From Martinezella rhizogenes (GTDB taxonomy: Bacteria; Pseudomonadota; Alphaproteobacteria; Rhizobiales; Rhizobiaceae): a DNA stretch of 64,000 nucleotides. Within the stretch, counting starts at the first letter, position 1, and each line of letters opens with the position of its first letter. The position numbers and the translations under genes were made by a program. The notes beneath the pieces are model-generated. The model searched no databases and was not told the DNA's origin. It saw nothing but the letters and a program-made list of their open reading frames with translations. The DNA is taken from assembly GCF_000799715.1 (NCBI RefSeq), contig NZ_JUHG01000002.1, positions 160,868-224,867 on the forward strand. Reading direction: 5' to 3'. Positions 1-9,449 of the stretch are shown piece by piece.

Positions 1-3000
1 TAGAGGAAGTCGAATTCCATGCCGAAGGCGGTTTCGCGCATACGGTCACGGAGCTTCGCCAGCCGCTGGCGCAGCGCGTCAACATTGGCGAGATCGAAAA
101 CGCTGTCGGCGATATGGCCTTCGCAGACCTTCACCAGCGATTGCGACCAGGTGAGCACCTCGCCGCTCTGCTGCGACTTGACCTCATGGTCGAGATTGGC
201 GGCAAGCTTCTCGATATCATGCGCCAGGACCGAAAGATTGATGATGCGGATCGAGGCGAACTCATGCTCGCGCTTGACCGCCGCCAGCGCATTATGGAAG
301 CCGACGATGCGCTCTTCCAGGCGATGGCGCAGCGGACGCACGGTCTTGCGGTCATCCGGAAGTTCGGCGAGCATTTCGCCAAGAATGCCGGCGACATCGC
401 CGATGCCGTCGAGATTGCCCTGCATATGCGCGGAAGGCGCTTCCGCCCAGATGCGGCAGGCCGAGGACACGGCGATCAGGTGACCGGCGAAATTGCCGCT
501 GTCGACCGCCGAGACATAGCGCGCGCCCATCGGTTTCAGCGTGTCCGTGTGATACCAGTTGCAGAGATGTCCCCGGAACTTTTCGAGCTTCTCGACGGTC
601 GCCATGGTCTTTTCCATGCGATCGATGGTTTCCTCGAAGGAAATCCAGCCGAAGTGGCGGGCCGAGATGACCGAGAGAAAATAGACGCCGATATTGGTCG
701 GCGAGGTGCGCGAAGCCACGACCGGATGCGGCGTCTGCTGCACGTTGTCCGGCGGCAGATGGTTCTGCTGGTCGACGACGAAGGTATCGAAATAGCGCCA
801 GGTACGCCGCGCGATCTTGCGCAGTTCCGACGAGACGCTTTCCGACACTTCGAGCTTGTCCTCGGTTTCCGCCGACTGGCTGACATACCAGGCAATCGCC
901 GGCGACAGCACCCAGAGCAACGCGAAGGGAATGCCGACGAGGAAGGCATTGTCGCCCGACAGCGACGCAAAGGCGAGCGCCAGCAGCGCCAGTACCGGCG
1001 CATGCCACATGACGCGGTAGTGGCCGAGAATGGTGGTCTGGGCCGCTGCCTGGGCACTGGCGGCGGTCCGCCATTGCAGCATCAGCTTGCGGCTGACGAA
1101 GGCGCGGTAGAGCGAACGGCCGATGGCGTCGGCCATGACGCAGGCGCTGTCGGCGATGAAGACGATACGCAGCGCCACTTGCGCATTGGCGGCGCGGATA
1201 TCCGTCCAGACCGTATAGAGATGGGCGCGGGCGATGATATCGCTGGTGCGCGGAATGATGCCGTTAATGAGCGACAGCGTCGGCGCCACGAATAGGCAGA
1301 AGATCAAGAGGATCTGCCAGATCAGGGCACCGAACGGCCCCATGAAATACCAGCCGAGAACCGAGGCGAAGAACCAGGCGATCGGCGTCAGCGAACGACG
1401 CAGATTGTCCATCATCTTCCAACGGCCAAGACCGGTGACACCGCGCTTGGGATTGAAGAGGTAGGAAAGCAGCTGCCAATCGCCGCGAGCCCAGCGATGC
1501 TGGCGCGAGACTTCGACTTCATAGCGGATCGGGAAGTCTTCCACGAGCTCGCAATCGGTCACCAGCGCACAGCGCGCCATTGAACCTTCGAGCAGATCGT
1601 GGCTGAGAACGGCGTTCTCGTCGATCTTGCCCTTCAGCGAGGCCTCGAAGGCATCGATATGATAGAGGCCCTTGCCGGTAAACGTGCCTTCCTCGACCAG
1701 ATCCTGATAGACGTCGGAAACAGCGAAGACATAGGGGTCAAGACCGCGATTGACGGAGAAGACGCGCTGGAACACCGAAGCGTCCTTGCCGGTCGTCAGC
1801 GAAGGGGTGACTCGCGGCTGCAAGACGCCGTAGCCACGAACGACACGCTTGGTCTCGGGATCGAAAACCGGGCGGTTGATCGGATGATGCAGCTTGCCGA
1901 CGAGCTTCGTCACCGTATCGCGCACCAGGCGCGTGTCGGAATCGAGCGTCATGACGTATTTCACGTCCTTCGGCACGGTATTGGCACCGGGCAGGAAGGT
2001 CGTATCTCGGTCGCCGCGCAGGAGCAGGTTCAGTTCGTGCAGCTTGCCGCGCTTGCGCTCCCAGCCCATCCAGGAACCTTCAGCGGGATTGTAGAGGCGG
2101 CGGCGATGCAGGAGATAGAAACGCTGCTTGCCGTCCTCGGCGTAGCGAGCCGCGAGGCTGGCGACTTCGCGGCGGGCGTAGTCCAGGATTTCCAGATCGC
2201 GCTCGCTCTCTTCCTCCTGGCTGTCCGGCCAGTCGCTGAGCAGCGCGTAATAGACTTCGCCGCGCGGATTGGCGAGATAATGCACCTCGATATTGCGCAC
2301 CAGTTCGTCGACGCTGTCGCGGTTGCCGATAAGGGTCGGCACGACGACCAGCGTGCGGGCCTCTTCCGGAATGCCTTCCTTGAACTCGTAACCGACGAGG
2401 CGCGCCGGCGTGAGGTACATGGTGACGAAGAAATTGAACAGGCCCGTCGCCCCTTCGGACGCCGGCAGCGAGAACATCAGCAGCAGGAGAATGGTTTCAG
2501 CCCAGCCCATGCCGGCCTGGATCATGAAATAGCCGACGACGGCCAACGCAAGGGCCGTCAAAAGCATCACGGGCGCTGCAATTGCCAGCCAGTTGAGCTT
2601 GCGCCACTGGCGCACGAAACGCGCCGAGAGCAGAGGACGATATCCGATCGCCTTTTCCAGCTTTTCCGTCTGCTGGCCCATGATGTAGTCGCCGATATTC
2701 GGCTCTTGCGGCTGCGGCTCGCCCGAAGCCTTGGCGGCTTCCGTCATCGCCATGGCGACCTGGGCGATTTCCATCTCGGTCTTCTTGGAGCGGCGGGCGA
2801 GCTTTTCGATGCGGCGGCGATAGCTGTTGCGCGAACCGGGATCGAGCTTGGCGTAGTCGGTCTCGTCCCACAGCAGCTTGTCGACCGCGCTCACCTCCTC
2901 GACCCAGACCGACCAGTCCGTATCGTCGATCAGGCGCAGGCTCTTGATGATGTTGCCCATCGTCACATTGCCGGACGACAGCCGGTTATGCTCGGCCATC

Positions 3001-3815
3001 ATGACGCTTTCGGCGTCCGTACCGGCATCCGCCATGCGCTTTTCCATCCAGGTGACGGCGAGACCCGAGGTGTGGGAGCCATCACGGAGACGATAAAGGA
3101 ACTGCGTCGCAAACGTATTGTCCGAGGTATAGGGCTCGAGCGTCTTCAGGAATTCGGCGACCTTGGCGTCGTCGTTAAGGCGGATCAGCTCGTCGACGGC
3201 CTCGTTGGCCTTCTTGCGCGTGATGCGGCTCTGCTCAACGCGGCTGGAGATGCGGCGCAGATTGTCGACCAGGATATAGCGCACCAGCGACGGGACGGCC
3301 CATAACTCGCCGATCTTCAGCATCTCCACCGACTGGAAGCCTTCCACCAGCGCCAGCAGGCCCTGGTTGGACACGGTGCTGTGCGTGTGGGCGACATAGA
3401 GCCAGGCGAGCGCCATGGTGCGCGGCATGACCATGCCGCCGATGGTGATCGTCTGCAGCTGATCGTAGAACTTCTTCGGGAAATCGCGGCGGACTTCCTG
3501 GATCGCCTCTTCGATGACGTAATGGTTGTCGAGCAGCCATTCTGCCGCCGGCGTGATCGATTCGCCCGCGTCGACATCGGCATTGGCCGAACGATAGACC
3601 CGCAGGATCTCCTTCTCGTTCTCCTTGTGGCGCGCGAAGAAGTCGAAAGGCGCAAAGCCCGGCAGCGTCGTCTTGGCGCCGTTGCGGGCGAAGGTCGCGC
3701 CGCATTCGCGTATCTGCTCGTTGGAGAAATAGGTAGCCCGGATCGAATCATTGTGATCGATCTGCTTGGCTTCAGAATCGCGTAGCGAAACAGTGGAGAG
3801 ATTTTGTGTCGTCAT
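1..3815 (-). CDS. ndvB: Cyclic beta-1,2-glucan synthase, N-terminal part (cut by window edge)
   Basis: Inner-membrane enzyme that makes periplasmic cyclic beta-1,2-glucan from UDP-glucose, as known for NdvB/ChvB/Cgs. About 1,271 residues are visible from the ATG at 3815. The frame stays open to base 1, so the C-terminal phosphorylase-like half (the family is about 2,800 residues) lies outside the window. A cytosolic N-terminal region is followed by membrane segments near residue 415, then a processive GT84 domain. In it TLDSDTR (near 621) supplies the DxD, LVEDFP supplies the acidic pair, and RQHRW (near 771) fits the (Q/R)xxRW motif reported for Brucella Cgs. More membrane segments follow near 810-975, then the start of a glucoamylase-like region. 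Identity is confident; the 3' end cannot be judged. Confidence 0.95.
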   Translation of the reverse strand, partial: MTTQNLSTVSLRDSEAKQIDHNDSIRATYFSNEQIRECGATFARNGAKTTLPGFAPFDFFARHKENEKEILRVYRSANADVDAGESITPAAEWLLDNHYVIEEAIQEVRRDFPKKFYDQLQTITIGGMVMPRTMALAWLYVAHTHSTVSNQGLLALVEGFQSVEMLKIGELWAVPSLVRYILVDNLRRISSRVEQSRITRKKANEAVDELIRLNDDAKVAEFLKTLEPYTSDNTFATQFLYRLRDGSHTSGLAVTWMEKRMADAGTDAESVMMAEHNRLSSGNVTMGNIIKSLRLIDDTDWSVWVEEVSAVDKLLWDETDYAKLDPGSRNSYRRRIEKLARRSKKTEMEIAQVAMAMTEAAKASGEPQPQEPNIGDYIMGQQTEKLEKAIGYRPLLSARFVRQWRKLNWLAIAAPVMLLTALALAVVGYFMIQAGMGWAETILLLLMFSLPASEGATGLFNFFVTMYLTPARLVGYEFKEGIPEEARTLVVVPTLIGNRDSVDELVRNIEVHYLANPRGEVYYALLSDWPDSQEEESERDLEILDYARREVASLAARYAEDGKQRFYLLHRRRLYNPAEGSWMGWERKRGKLHELNLLLRGDRDTTFLPGANTVPKDVKYVMTLDSDTRLVRDTVTKLVGKLHHPINRPVFDPETKRVVRGYGVLQPRVTPSLTTGKDASVFQRVFSVNRGLDPYVFAVSDVYQDLVEEGTFTGKGLYHIDAFEASLKGKIDENAVLSHDLLEGSMARCALVTDCELVEDFPIRYEVEVSRQHRWARGDWQLLSYLFNPKRGVTGLGRWKMMDNLRRSLTPIAWFFASVLGWYFMGPFGALIWQILLIFCLFVAPTLSLINGIIPRTSDIIARAHLYTVWTDIRAANAQVALRIVFIADSACVMADAIGRSLYRAFVSRKLMLQWRTAASAQAAAQTTILGHYRVMWHAPVLALLALAFASLSGDNAFLVGIPFALLWVLSPAIAWYVSQSAETEDKLEVSESVSSELRKIARRTWRYFDTFVVDQQNHLPPDNVQQTPHPVVASRTSPTNIGVYFLSVISARHFGWISFEETIDRMEKTMATVEKLEKFRGHLCNWYHTDTLKPMGARYVSAVDSGNFAGHLIAVSSACRIWAEAPSAHMQGNLDGIGDVAGILGEMLAELPDDRKTVRPLRHRLEERIVGFHNALAAVKREHEFASIRIINLSVLAHDIEKLAANLDHEVKSQQSGEVLTWSQSLVKVCEGHIADSVFDLANVDALRQRLAKLRDRMRETAFGMEFDFL

Positions 3816-4236
3816 GGATTCGGGTTCTGGGTCCAAACAGAGTGACAGGCATTATCGCCTTTGATGTCTTTATTCTGCCCGACACAACCATTCACACATT
3901 TGGACCCTTTTGCTTCGCTTCCCGGCGCGCGAAGGGGGTGAATTGGAGGTGGCGGCTTAGAACAAACGATTCAGGCGAAGATTTTCATGGGGTTTTCTTC
4001 GGGATCGTGGCGATTTTACGCCACCATGCGAAACAGGCTTCCCATGAAACTTGAAAGGCGGCCGGATCGCTCCGACAGCAGTCCCGGTGCGTTAAAAACA
4101 ATCGATCAGGGTCACGAGGCATTCTCCTTGGGCTGACTTCTTGCAAACAGGAAGCAGGGTATTTCAGACTGAGCCCTCCATATCCCGCTGAAGATGAACT
4201 TAAACTGAACTCCCTCAAAAGATTCGCAAATTCGTC
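3816..4236. other. Non-coding leader region between the XRE-cupin gene and ndvB
   Basis: About 420 bases without a convincing gene, upstream of ndvB on its strand. An ORF at 3985-4218 on the minus strand has no recognisable features. A short dyad, CTTCGC...GCGAAG near 3914-3935, could form a hairpin but has no clean T-run after it. The region presumably carries the ndvB promoter; I could not place one with confidence. Confidence 0.4.
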
Positions 4237-4920
4237 TCAAGCGCCATTTTTTTCCGGATAGGAAATAATCGACAGAAAACGGATCGGCAGACTGACCAGC
4301 ACTTCCGGGCCATGCGGCGCATCGGCATCGAAGAACAGGCTGTCGCCCGGCAACATGGCATAGAGCTTGTCTGCGTGGCGATATTTGACCTCGCCTTCCA
4401 GCATATAGATCAATTCCAGCCCCGCGTGCTGAAACGCCGGAAAAACATCCGAATCGGCCGTCAGGGTAATGAGATAGGGCTCGACCTGCAGGCCGTTCGA
4501 TCCGTTGCCGATATGGCCGAGCAGATTGTACTGGTGACCGGCGCGCGTGCCGCGACGCTCCATCTCCAGACCCTCGCCAGCCTTAACGAAGACGGCATTG
4601 CGCTTCTCTTCAAATCGCCGGAAGAATGCGGTGACGGGCACGCCGAGTGCCCGCGCCAGGGACTGCAGCGTGGTGAGCGACGGCGAGGTATTGCCGTTTT
4701 CGATCTTGGAGAGCATGCCGAGCGAGATGCCCGTGGCCGAGGCGAGATCGGCGCCGGTGATGCCGAGCTTCTTGCGATAGGCGCGAACCTCATGGCCGAT
4801 CGCCATTTCGAGGTTGTTCTCCTTCGCGTCGCGCAGGGCGTGCGGATCCTGTTTCAGAATTGCCTTCGCATCATGTGCACCATTCCGCCTGCCGCTGCGC
4901 CCAGCCTCCACCTTGGTCAT
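4237..4920 (-). CDS. XRE-family regulator with C-terminal cupin domain
   Basis: Cytosolic transcription regulator of the XRE-cupin class (227 residues). Residues about 45-100 form an HTH_3 domain (AYRKKLGITGADLASATG, then SLGMLSKIENG and PSLTTLQSLARALGV). Residues about 145-222 form a single cupin barrel (HAGLELIYMLEGEV and MLPGDSLFFDADAPHG). Proteins of this layout sense small metabolites and often repress nearby amino acid, polyamine or peptide uptake genes. The dipeptide transporter operon starting at 5862 is a possible target, but that is inference. Nested palindromes 70-95 bases upstream are candidate autoregulatory sites. Confidence 0.88.
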   Translation of the reverse strand: MTKVEAGRSGRRNGAHDAKAILKQDPHALRDAKENNLEMAIGHEVRAYRKKLGITGADLASATGISLGMLSKIENGNTSPSLTTLQSLARALGVPVTAFFRRFEEKRNAVFVKAGEGLEMERRGTRAGHQYNLLGHIGNGSNGLQVEPYLITLTADSDVFPAFQHAGLELIYMLEGEVKYRHADKLYAMLPGDSLFFDADAPHGPEVLVSLPIRFLSIISYPEKNGA

Positions 4921-4989
4921 CCCTCCGCCCCAATCTATTTTATCTTTTGGCGGAGCTTACTGTTTTAACGAGGCGCATTCTATTGGGCA

Positions 4990-5014
4990 GGGCAAAATTT
5001 CTTTGCCCGGCAAA
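4990..5014. promoter_or_regulatory. Nested palindromes upstream of the XRE-cupin gene (candidate operator)
   Basis: GGGCAAA (4990-4996) and TTTGCCC (5002-5008) form a perfect 7-base dyad with a 5-base centre. TTTGCC-C-GGCAAA (5002-5014) forms a second dyad sharing the same arm. The sites lie 70-95 bases upstream of the regulator's ATG at 4920, a usual place for autoregulation. No binding data; inference from position and symmetry. Confidence 0.4.
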
Positions 5015-5188
5015 GTTCCGGCCATGTGCGGGAAGGATTGATTTTGGAAAAAGCTGGATCAAACCGCCAGCCATAGCCAACCGGAGCTGAACACCGGCCC
5101 GATGAAATACTGTCGTTCCTGGGGACAAGCGAGAGAAGACCGCTTCAACACGACCGGCCAAACCCGGCCGCATCACCCTCGACGGAAA

Positions 5189-5347
5189 TCAGACCACGAC
5201 GCCGCAAACGATGGCGGCGACGAAAATGAACGCGGCGGAACACAGCGCAACATTGATCGCGGTGTGGATCTTGTGCCGCGTCGCGGCAGCACGCTTCGAA
5301 GCATCGAACCGGTTCACATGCGTATTCGACATACCCAAATTCGCCAT
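5189..5347 (-). CDS. Small single-pass membrane protein (52 aa)
   Basis: The translation starts MANLGMSNTHVNRFDASKRAA and ends in one hydrophobic helix (INVALCSAAFIFVAAIVCGVVV), so it is probably a small inner-membrane protein with a basic cytosolic N-terminus. The frame is open further upstream, but the ATG at 5347 is preceded by a strong GGAGG, which decides the start. I do not recognise a named family. No function is proposed. Confidence 0.6.
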   Translation of the reverse strand: MANLGMSNTHVNRFDASKRAAATRHKIHTAINVALCSAAFIFVAAIVCGVVV

Positions 5348-5510
5348 GTGTTGCCTCCGTTGATTTTTTATTGTCGCAGGGACGAACCCATGCCTGACAT
5401 TTATATAGTCTCTATCAATTAGGTAGAGATAGTTTTCCGTCCAGAGGGCCGCGAGGGGAAAAATAAACCACTGGATACAGGTGGGGCTCGACAATCGGCG
5501 GAGCAGAAGC

Positions 5511-5699
5511 TCAGCAGAGAATGCGGCGGGCCCAGATCAAGGTGCGCTCCACGGCGCTTGATTCAGAGGCCGGAGCCTCAGTTTGACCGATCAGATGACG
5601 GCTCTTTTCTTCCGGCAGAGTGACGGTCAAGGCGTCCTCTTCCTTCGCCGGTATCGGCGGATGAAGATAGCCCATGGTCATGCCACCCATGAAAAACAT
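5511..5699 (-). CDS. Small hypothetical protein (62 aa)
   Basis: Small ORF read from the ATG at 5699 (MFFMGGMTMGYLHPPIPAKEED). GGAGG lies 7 bases upstream; a GTG at 5711 overlaps that Shine-Dalgarno and is less likely. It is methionine-rich at the start and has no membrane segment. A sigma-70-like promoter is possible upstream (TTGACA as the complement of 5782-5787). Function unknown. It could be a false ORF, but the ribosome binding site is good. Confidence 0.5.
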   Translation of the reverse strand: MFFMGGMTMGYLHPPIPAKEEDALTVTLPEEKSRHLIGQTEAPASESSAVERTLIWARRILC

Positions 5700-5791
5700 G
5701 CCTGCCTCCACTCGTGTACGACCCGGTCAGGATCACGAAAGTTAACCGTCATTAACAACATCATGACAGAAATGCGGCAGGTGTCAATAGT

Positions 5792-5854
5792 CTATACGAT
5801 TGGTCGTCTTTTGGTGCGATGACGATAGATTAACAAGCTAAATCAATCGTATAG
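5792..5854. repeat. Perfect 11-base inverted repeat with 41-base spacer
   Basis: CTATACGATTG at 5792-5802 and its exact reverse complement CAATCGTATAG at 5844-5854. It lies between the 3' end of the transporter operon and the likely promoter of the 62-aa gene. The loop is too long for a typical terminator, so two operator half-sites or a protein-looping site is more likely. Confidence 0.55.
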
Positions 5855-5861
5855 CTACATC

Positions 5862-6611
5862 TTAATCGCGAACAAACCCTTTGCTCGCGATCATCAGATT
5901 GCGCGTATAGTCTTCTTCGACCTTGCCGGCCGCCAGATCTTTCGCGCTCAGCCGCTCGACGATGGCGCCGTTCTGCATGACCACGAGGCGCTCGCACATA
6001 TGGGTGACGACGCCAAGATCATGGCTGACCATGACGAATGTCAGATGGCGATCCCTGCGCACCTGTTCCAAGAGATTGAGTACTTCGGCCTGCACGGATG
6101 CATCCAGCGCCGAGGTCGGCTCATCGAGCAGCAGGATGGACGGCTCGACGATCAGGGCGCGGGCGATCGCCACGCGTTGACGCTGGCCACCGGAAAGCTG
6201 GTGGGGATAGCGAAAGCGGAAACCGGTACCGAGACCGACCTCGTCAAGCGCCCGGGCAATGCGCGTCTCGCTGTCGCCGATGCCATGGATTGCCAGCGGC
6301 TCCAACAGCAACCGGTCGATCGTCTGGCGCGGATGCAGCGAGCCGTAGGGGTCCTGAAACACCATCTGGACTTGCCGATAGAACGCCTTGGCGCGCTTCG
6401 AACCCTTCAGCACCTCGCCGTCGATGCGGATCGTGCCGCCGCTGATCGGCGCAAGACCGGCGACGGCCCGCAGCAAGGTCGATTTACCGGAACCGGACTC
6501 GCCGACGAGACCGAAGGATTCGCCCCGGTTCACATCGATGCTGACAGCATCCAGGGCATAATAACCATCATAGACGACGCTGAGGCCGTCAACCGCAAGT
6601 GCTGCCGTCAT
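5862..6611 (-). CDS. Peptide-type ABC transporter ATP-binding protein (DppF/OppF-like)
   Basis: Second ATPase of a dipeptide/oligopeptide-type importer, driving uptake at the inner membrane. It carries Walker A (GESGSGKST), Q-loop (MVFQDPYGSLHPRQT, typical of DppF/OppF), signature (LSGGQRQRVAIARAL), Walker B ([11 protein letters not shown]) and the H-loop (VSHDLGV). The ATG at 6611 overlaps the preceding gene's TGA (ATGA), which favours it over an in-frame GTG at 6620. It is the last gene of the operon. At about 249 residues it lacks much of the C-terminal oligopeptide-binding extension seen in many DppF proteins. The substrate is not decided by this subunit. Confidence 0.9.
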   Translation of the reverse strand: MTAALAVDGLSVVYDGYYALDAVSIDVNRGESFGLVGESGSGKSTLLRAVAGLAPISGGTIRIDGEVLKGSKRAKAFYRQVQMVFQDPYGSLHPRQTIDRLLLEPLAIHGIGDSETRIARALDEVGLGTGFRFRYPHQLSGGQRQRVAIARALIVEPSILLLDEPTSALDASVQAEVLNLLEQVRRDRHLTFVMVSHDLGVVTHMCERLVVMQNGAIVERLSAKDLAAGKVEEDYTRNLMIASKGFVRD

Positions 6612-7441
6612 GCCGCCCACTCCGGCTTGCGGTCGAGAACCGGCAGCGGATGGCGGTTCTCGCCAATGACGGGCATACAGTTCAGCAGGCCACGCGTATA
6701 GGGATGCTGCGCATTGTTGAGCTCGGAGGCCTTGAGCTCCTCAACGATCTTGCCGGCATACATGACGATGACCCTGTCGCAGAAGGAGGAGACCAGCCGC
6801 AGATCGTGCGACACGAAAATCAGCCCCATGCCACGCTCCGACACCAACTTATCCATGATCCGCAGCACATCGAGCTGCACCGTGACATCCAGCGCCGAGG
6901 TCGGTTCGTCGGCGATCAGCAGCTCCGGTCCGGCGATCAGCATCATCGCAATCATCACGCGCTGGCCCATGCCGCCGGAAACTTCATGCGGATGCAGGTC
7001 GTAGACCCGCTTCGGGTCGCGGATCTGCACGGCTTCCAGCATGGCCATGGCGCGATCACGCGCTTCGCCCCTGCCGACTTTTTCATGCGTGCGCAACGTC
7101 TCGGTGATTTGCCGGCCAATGGGCATCACCGGGTCCAGCGAATATTTCGGATCCTGCAGCACCATGGCGATGCGCTTGCCGCGCAGCGAACGGCGCTCCT
7201 TGGCGGAGATCGACAAGAGATCGATGCCGTTGAAATTCAGCCTGTCGGCGCTGACGAGCGCGTGCGGCGGTGTCAGCCCCATGATGGCGCGACCGGTCTG
7301 CGATTTGCCGGAACCGCTCTCGCCGACGATGCCGAGCCGCTCGCGGCCGAGCGTGAAGGACACGCCCCGTACCGCCTCGATGACGCCGGTACGGGTGGGA
7401 TAGCGAACTCTAAGGTTCTCGACTGTCAACATCGTCGTCAT
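6608..7441 (-). CDS. Peptide-type ABC transporter ATP-binding protein (DppD/OppD-like)
   Basis: First ATPase of the importer, 277 residues from the ATG at 7441. Walker A (GESGSGKSQ), Q-loop ([12 protein letters not shown]), signature ([15 protein letters not shown]), Walker B ([13 protein letters not shown]) and H-loop (VSHDLRLV) are all present. The signature has GGMGQR where GGMRQR is usual. The ORF is open upstream into dppC, but the ATGA overlap at 7438-7441 marks the start. It is translationally coupled on both sides and would pair with the next ATPase as a heterodimer. Confidence 0.9.
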   Translation of the reverse strand: MTTMLTVENLRVRYPTRTGVIEAVRGVSFTLGRERLGIVGESGSGKSQTGRAIMGLTPPHALVSADRLNFNGIDLLSISAKERRSLRGKRIAMVLQDPKYSLDPVMPIGRQITETLRTHEKVGRGEARDRAMAMLEAVQIRDPKRVYDLHPHEVSGGMGQRVMIAMMLIAGPELLIADEPTSALDVTVQLDVLRIMDKLVSERGMGLIFVSHDLRLVSSFCDRVIVMYAGKIVEELKASELNNAQHPYTRGLLNCMPVIGENRHPLPVLDRKPEWAA

Positions 7442-8364
7442 TGGCCGCTCTCCTTCGGATCGAGCGCATCGCGCAGGCCGTCGCCGAGCAGGTTGAAGCC
7501 GAGGCTGACGATCAGGATGGCGATGCCGGGCATGGCCGCCACCCACCATTGGTCGAGATAGTATTTGAAGCCGCTGGCGATCATCACGCCCCATTCCGGC
7601 AACGGCGGCTGCGCGCCGAGGCCGAGAAAACCGAGACCGGCGGCCGTCAGGATGACGCCGGCCATGTCGAGTGTGACACGCACGATCAACGAGGAGATGC
7701 AAAGCGGCATGACATGGCGAAAGATGATGCGCAGCGGCGAGGCGCCCATGAGCTGCACGGCGGCAATATAGTCCGAGCGCCGCACTGTCATCGTCTCGGC
7801 CCGCGCCAGGCGCGCATAAGGCGGCCAGGAGGTGATGGCGATGGCGATGACGGCGTTTTCAATGCCCGCCCCGAGCGCGCCGGCAAAGGCCAGCGCCAGC
7901 ACCAGCTTCGGAAAAGCAAGGAAGATGTCGGTGATACGCATCAGCACGGTATCGACCCAGCCGCCCATATAGCCGGAAACCATGCCGATGATCAGCCCGA
8001 TCGGCGCGGAGATGATCGTGACGAGCACGACGATATACAAGGTCCAGCGCGATCCGTAGATCAGCCGGGAGAGAATATCGCGCCCGAGATCGTCGCTGCC
8101 GAGAAGGTAGCCCTCCGTGCCCGGCGGCATCAGATAGGCATTGCTGAGATCGCCGATAACAGGCGAATGCGGGGCAATAACATCGGCAAGTGCTGCGATC
8201 AGCACCAGTGCGAGGATGATCAGCAATCCGACGACGGCCAAGCGATTGGCGGAAAATTGCCGCCAGGTGACGTAAGCGCGCCCGAGCCTTGCCTGCCGGC
8301 GCGACTGTGGCCGGTCCGACAGCAGCCAGTCACGCCAGCCGATTTGCGTGGTCCCAGCCGTCAT
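7438..8364 (-). CDS. Peptide-type ABC transporter permease (DppC-like)
   Basis: Inner-membrane permease of 308 residues. An N-terminal cytosolic stretch (WRQFSANRLAVVGL) and first membrane helix are followed by the periplasmic GTDDLGRD-like motif LLGSDDLGRDILSRLIYGSR, diagnostic of DppC/OppC. About five further helices and the BPD_transp_1 EAA loop (IAAVQLMGASPLRIIFRHVMP) follow. The ATG overlaps the stop of the dppB-like gene (ATGA at 8361-8364), and the downstream ATPase overlaps in the same way, so the subunits are made from one transcript. Confidence 0.92.
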   Translation of the reverse strand: MTAGTTQIGWRDWLLSDRPQSRRQARLGRAYVTWRQFSANRLAVVGLLIILALVLIAALADVIAPHSPVIGDLSNAYLMPPGTEGYLLGSDDLGRDILSRLIYGSRWTLYIVVLVTIISAPIGLIIGMVSGYMGGWVDTVLMRITDIFLAFPKLVLALAFAGALGAGIENAVIAIAITSWPPYARLARAETMTVRRSDYIAAVQLMGASPLRIIFRHVMPLCISSLIVRVTLDMAGVILTAAGLGFLGLGAQPPLPEWGVMIASGFKYYLDQWWVAAMPGIAILIVSLGFNLLGDGLRDALDPKESGQ

Positions 8365-9428
8365 TTACGTCGCGTCCTTGGATCGAGGGTCCGATAGAGC
8401 AGATCGGAAAGCAGGTTGATGCCGATGAAAACCGTGCCGATGACGATGGTGCCGCCGAGCACGGCGTTCATATCGGCATTGCGCAGCGAACTGGTGATGT
8501 AAAAGCCGATGCCCGGCCAGGAGAACACGATCTCCGTCAGCACCGAGCCCTCCAGCAGCGATGCATAGGAGAGCGCGATCACCGTGATCAGCGGCACGGC
8601 GGCGCTGCGCAGCGCATGGCCCCAGATCACCCGCGTTTCCGAAAGTCCCTTGGCGCGGGCAGCGACGATATATTCCTGGCCCAGTTCGTTCAGCATGAAG
8701 CTGCGCGTCATGCGGCTGATATAAGCCAGCGACAGATAACCGAGCAGCGAGGCGGGCAGGATAATGTGGCGAAACACGTCCCAGAACACGTCCCATTGCC
8801 CCTGCATGGCGCTGTCCAGCAGGTAGAAGCCGGTGATCGGTGTGAAGGTATATTCATAGGCGATGTCGATGCGGCCGGGATAGGCTACCCAGCGCAGCTC
8901 GGCATAGAAGATGAGGAGCGATATCATCGCCAGCCAGAAGACGGGCACCGAATAGCCCACGAGACCGATGACGCGGACGATCTGGTCGATGAAACTGTTG
9001 CGGCGCACGGCGGCAAGCACGCCGAAGGGAACGCCAAAGACGGCGCCGATGATCGTGCCGACGGTCGCAAGCTCCATCGTTGCCGGAAAGACGCGCCTTA
9101 TATCGTCCATCACCGGATTGGTCGTCAGCACCGACGTGCCGAAATCGCCGGTAAGCGCGCTCACCAGATAGAAGTAGAACTGTTGATAGAGCGGCTGGTC
9201 GAGATGCATTTCGCGGCGCAGGCGTTCAATCACCTGCGCAGGCGCATGGTCGCCGGCAATCGCCAGCGCCGGATCGATCGGAATTACCCGCCCGATAAAG
9301 AAGGTGACGGCCAGAAGGCCGAGATAGGTCGTGATGGCAACGACCAGGAAGCGCAAAACGCCCATCGCGATGGGCGCGGCACGGCCCTTTTTGGGCCGCA
9401 CCTCCATTTTCCGTTCGACAGTGCTCAA
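8361..9428 (-). CDS. Peptide-type ABC transporter permease (DppB-like)
   Basis: Inner-membrane permease of up to 355 residues and partner of the DppC-like protein. It shows the N-terminal helix with IPIDPALAIAGDHAP, the periplasmic DFGTSVLTTNPV segment and the EAA loop (EYIVAARAKGLSETRVIWGHALR), typical of DppB/OppB. The start is a TTG at 9428 with AGGA upstream. An in-frame ATG at 9407 (MEVRPKK) is an alternative that would shorten the protein by seven residues. The binding-protein gene lies just upstream. Confidence 0.9.
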   Translation of the reverse strand: MSTVERKMEVRPKKGRAAPIAMGVLRFLVVAITTYLGLLAVTFFIGRVIPIDPALAIAGDHAPAQVIERLRREMHLDQPLYQQFYFYLVSALTGDFGTSVLTTNPVMDDIRRVFPATMELATVGTIIGAVFGVPFGVLAAVRRNSFIDQIVRVIGLVGYSVPVFWLAMISLLIFYAELRWVAYPGRIDIAYEYTFTPITGFYLLDSAMQGQWDVFWDVFRHIILPASLLGYLSLAYISRMTRSFMLNELGQEYIVAARAKGLSETRVIWGHALRSAAVPLITVIALSYASLLEGSVLTEIVFSWPGIGFYITSSLRNADMNAVLGGTIVIGTVFIGINLLSDLLYRTLDPRTRRK

Positions 9429-9449
9429 GGGATCAATCCTGCCGGATTA

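Noticed and set aside
3985..4218. 77-codon minus-strand ORF between the regulator and ndvB
   Set aside because: No conserved feature and no ribosome site. Likely part of the ndvB leader.
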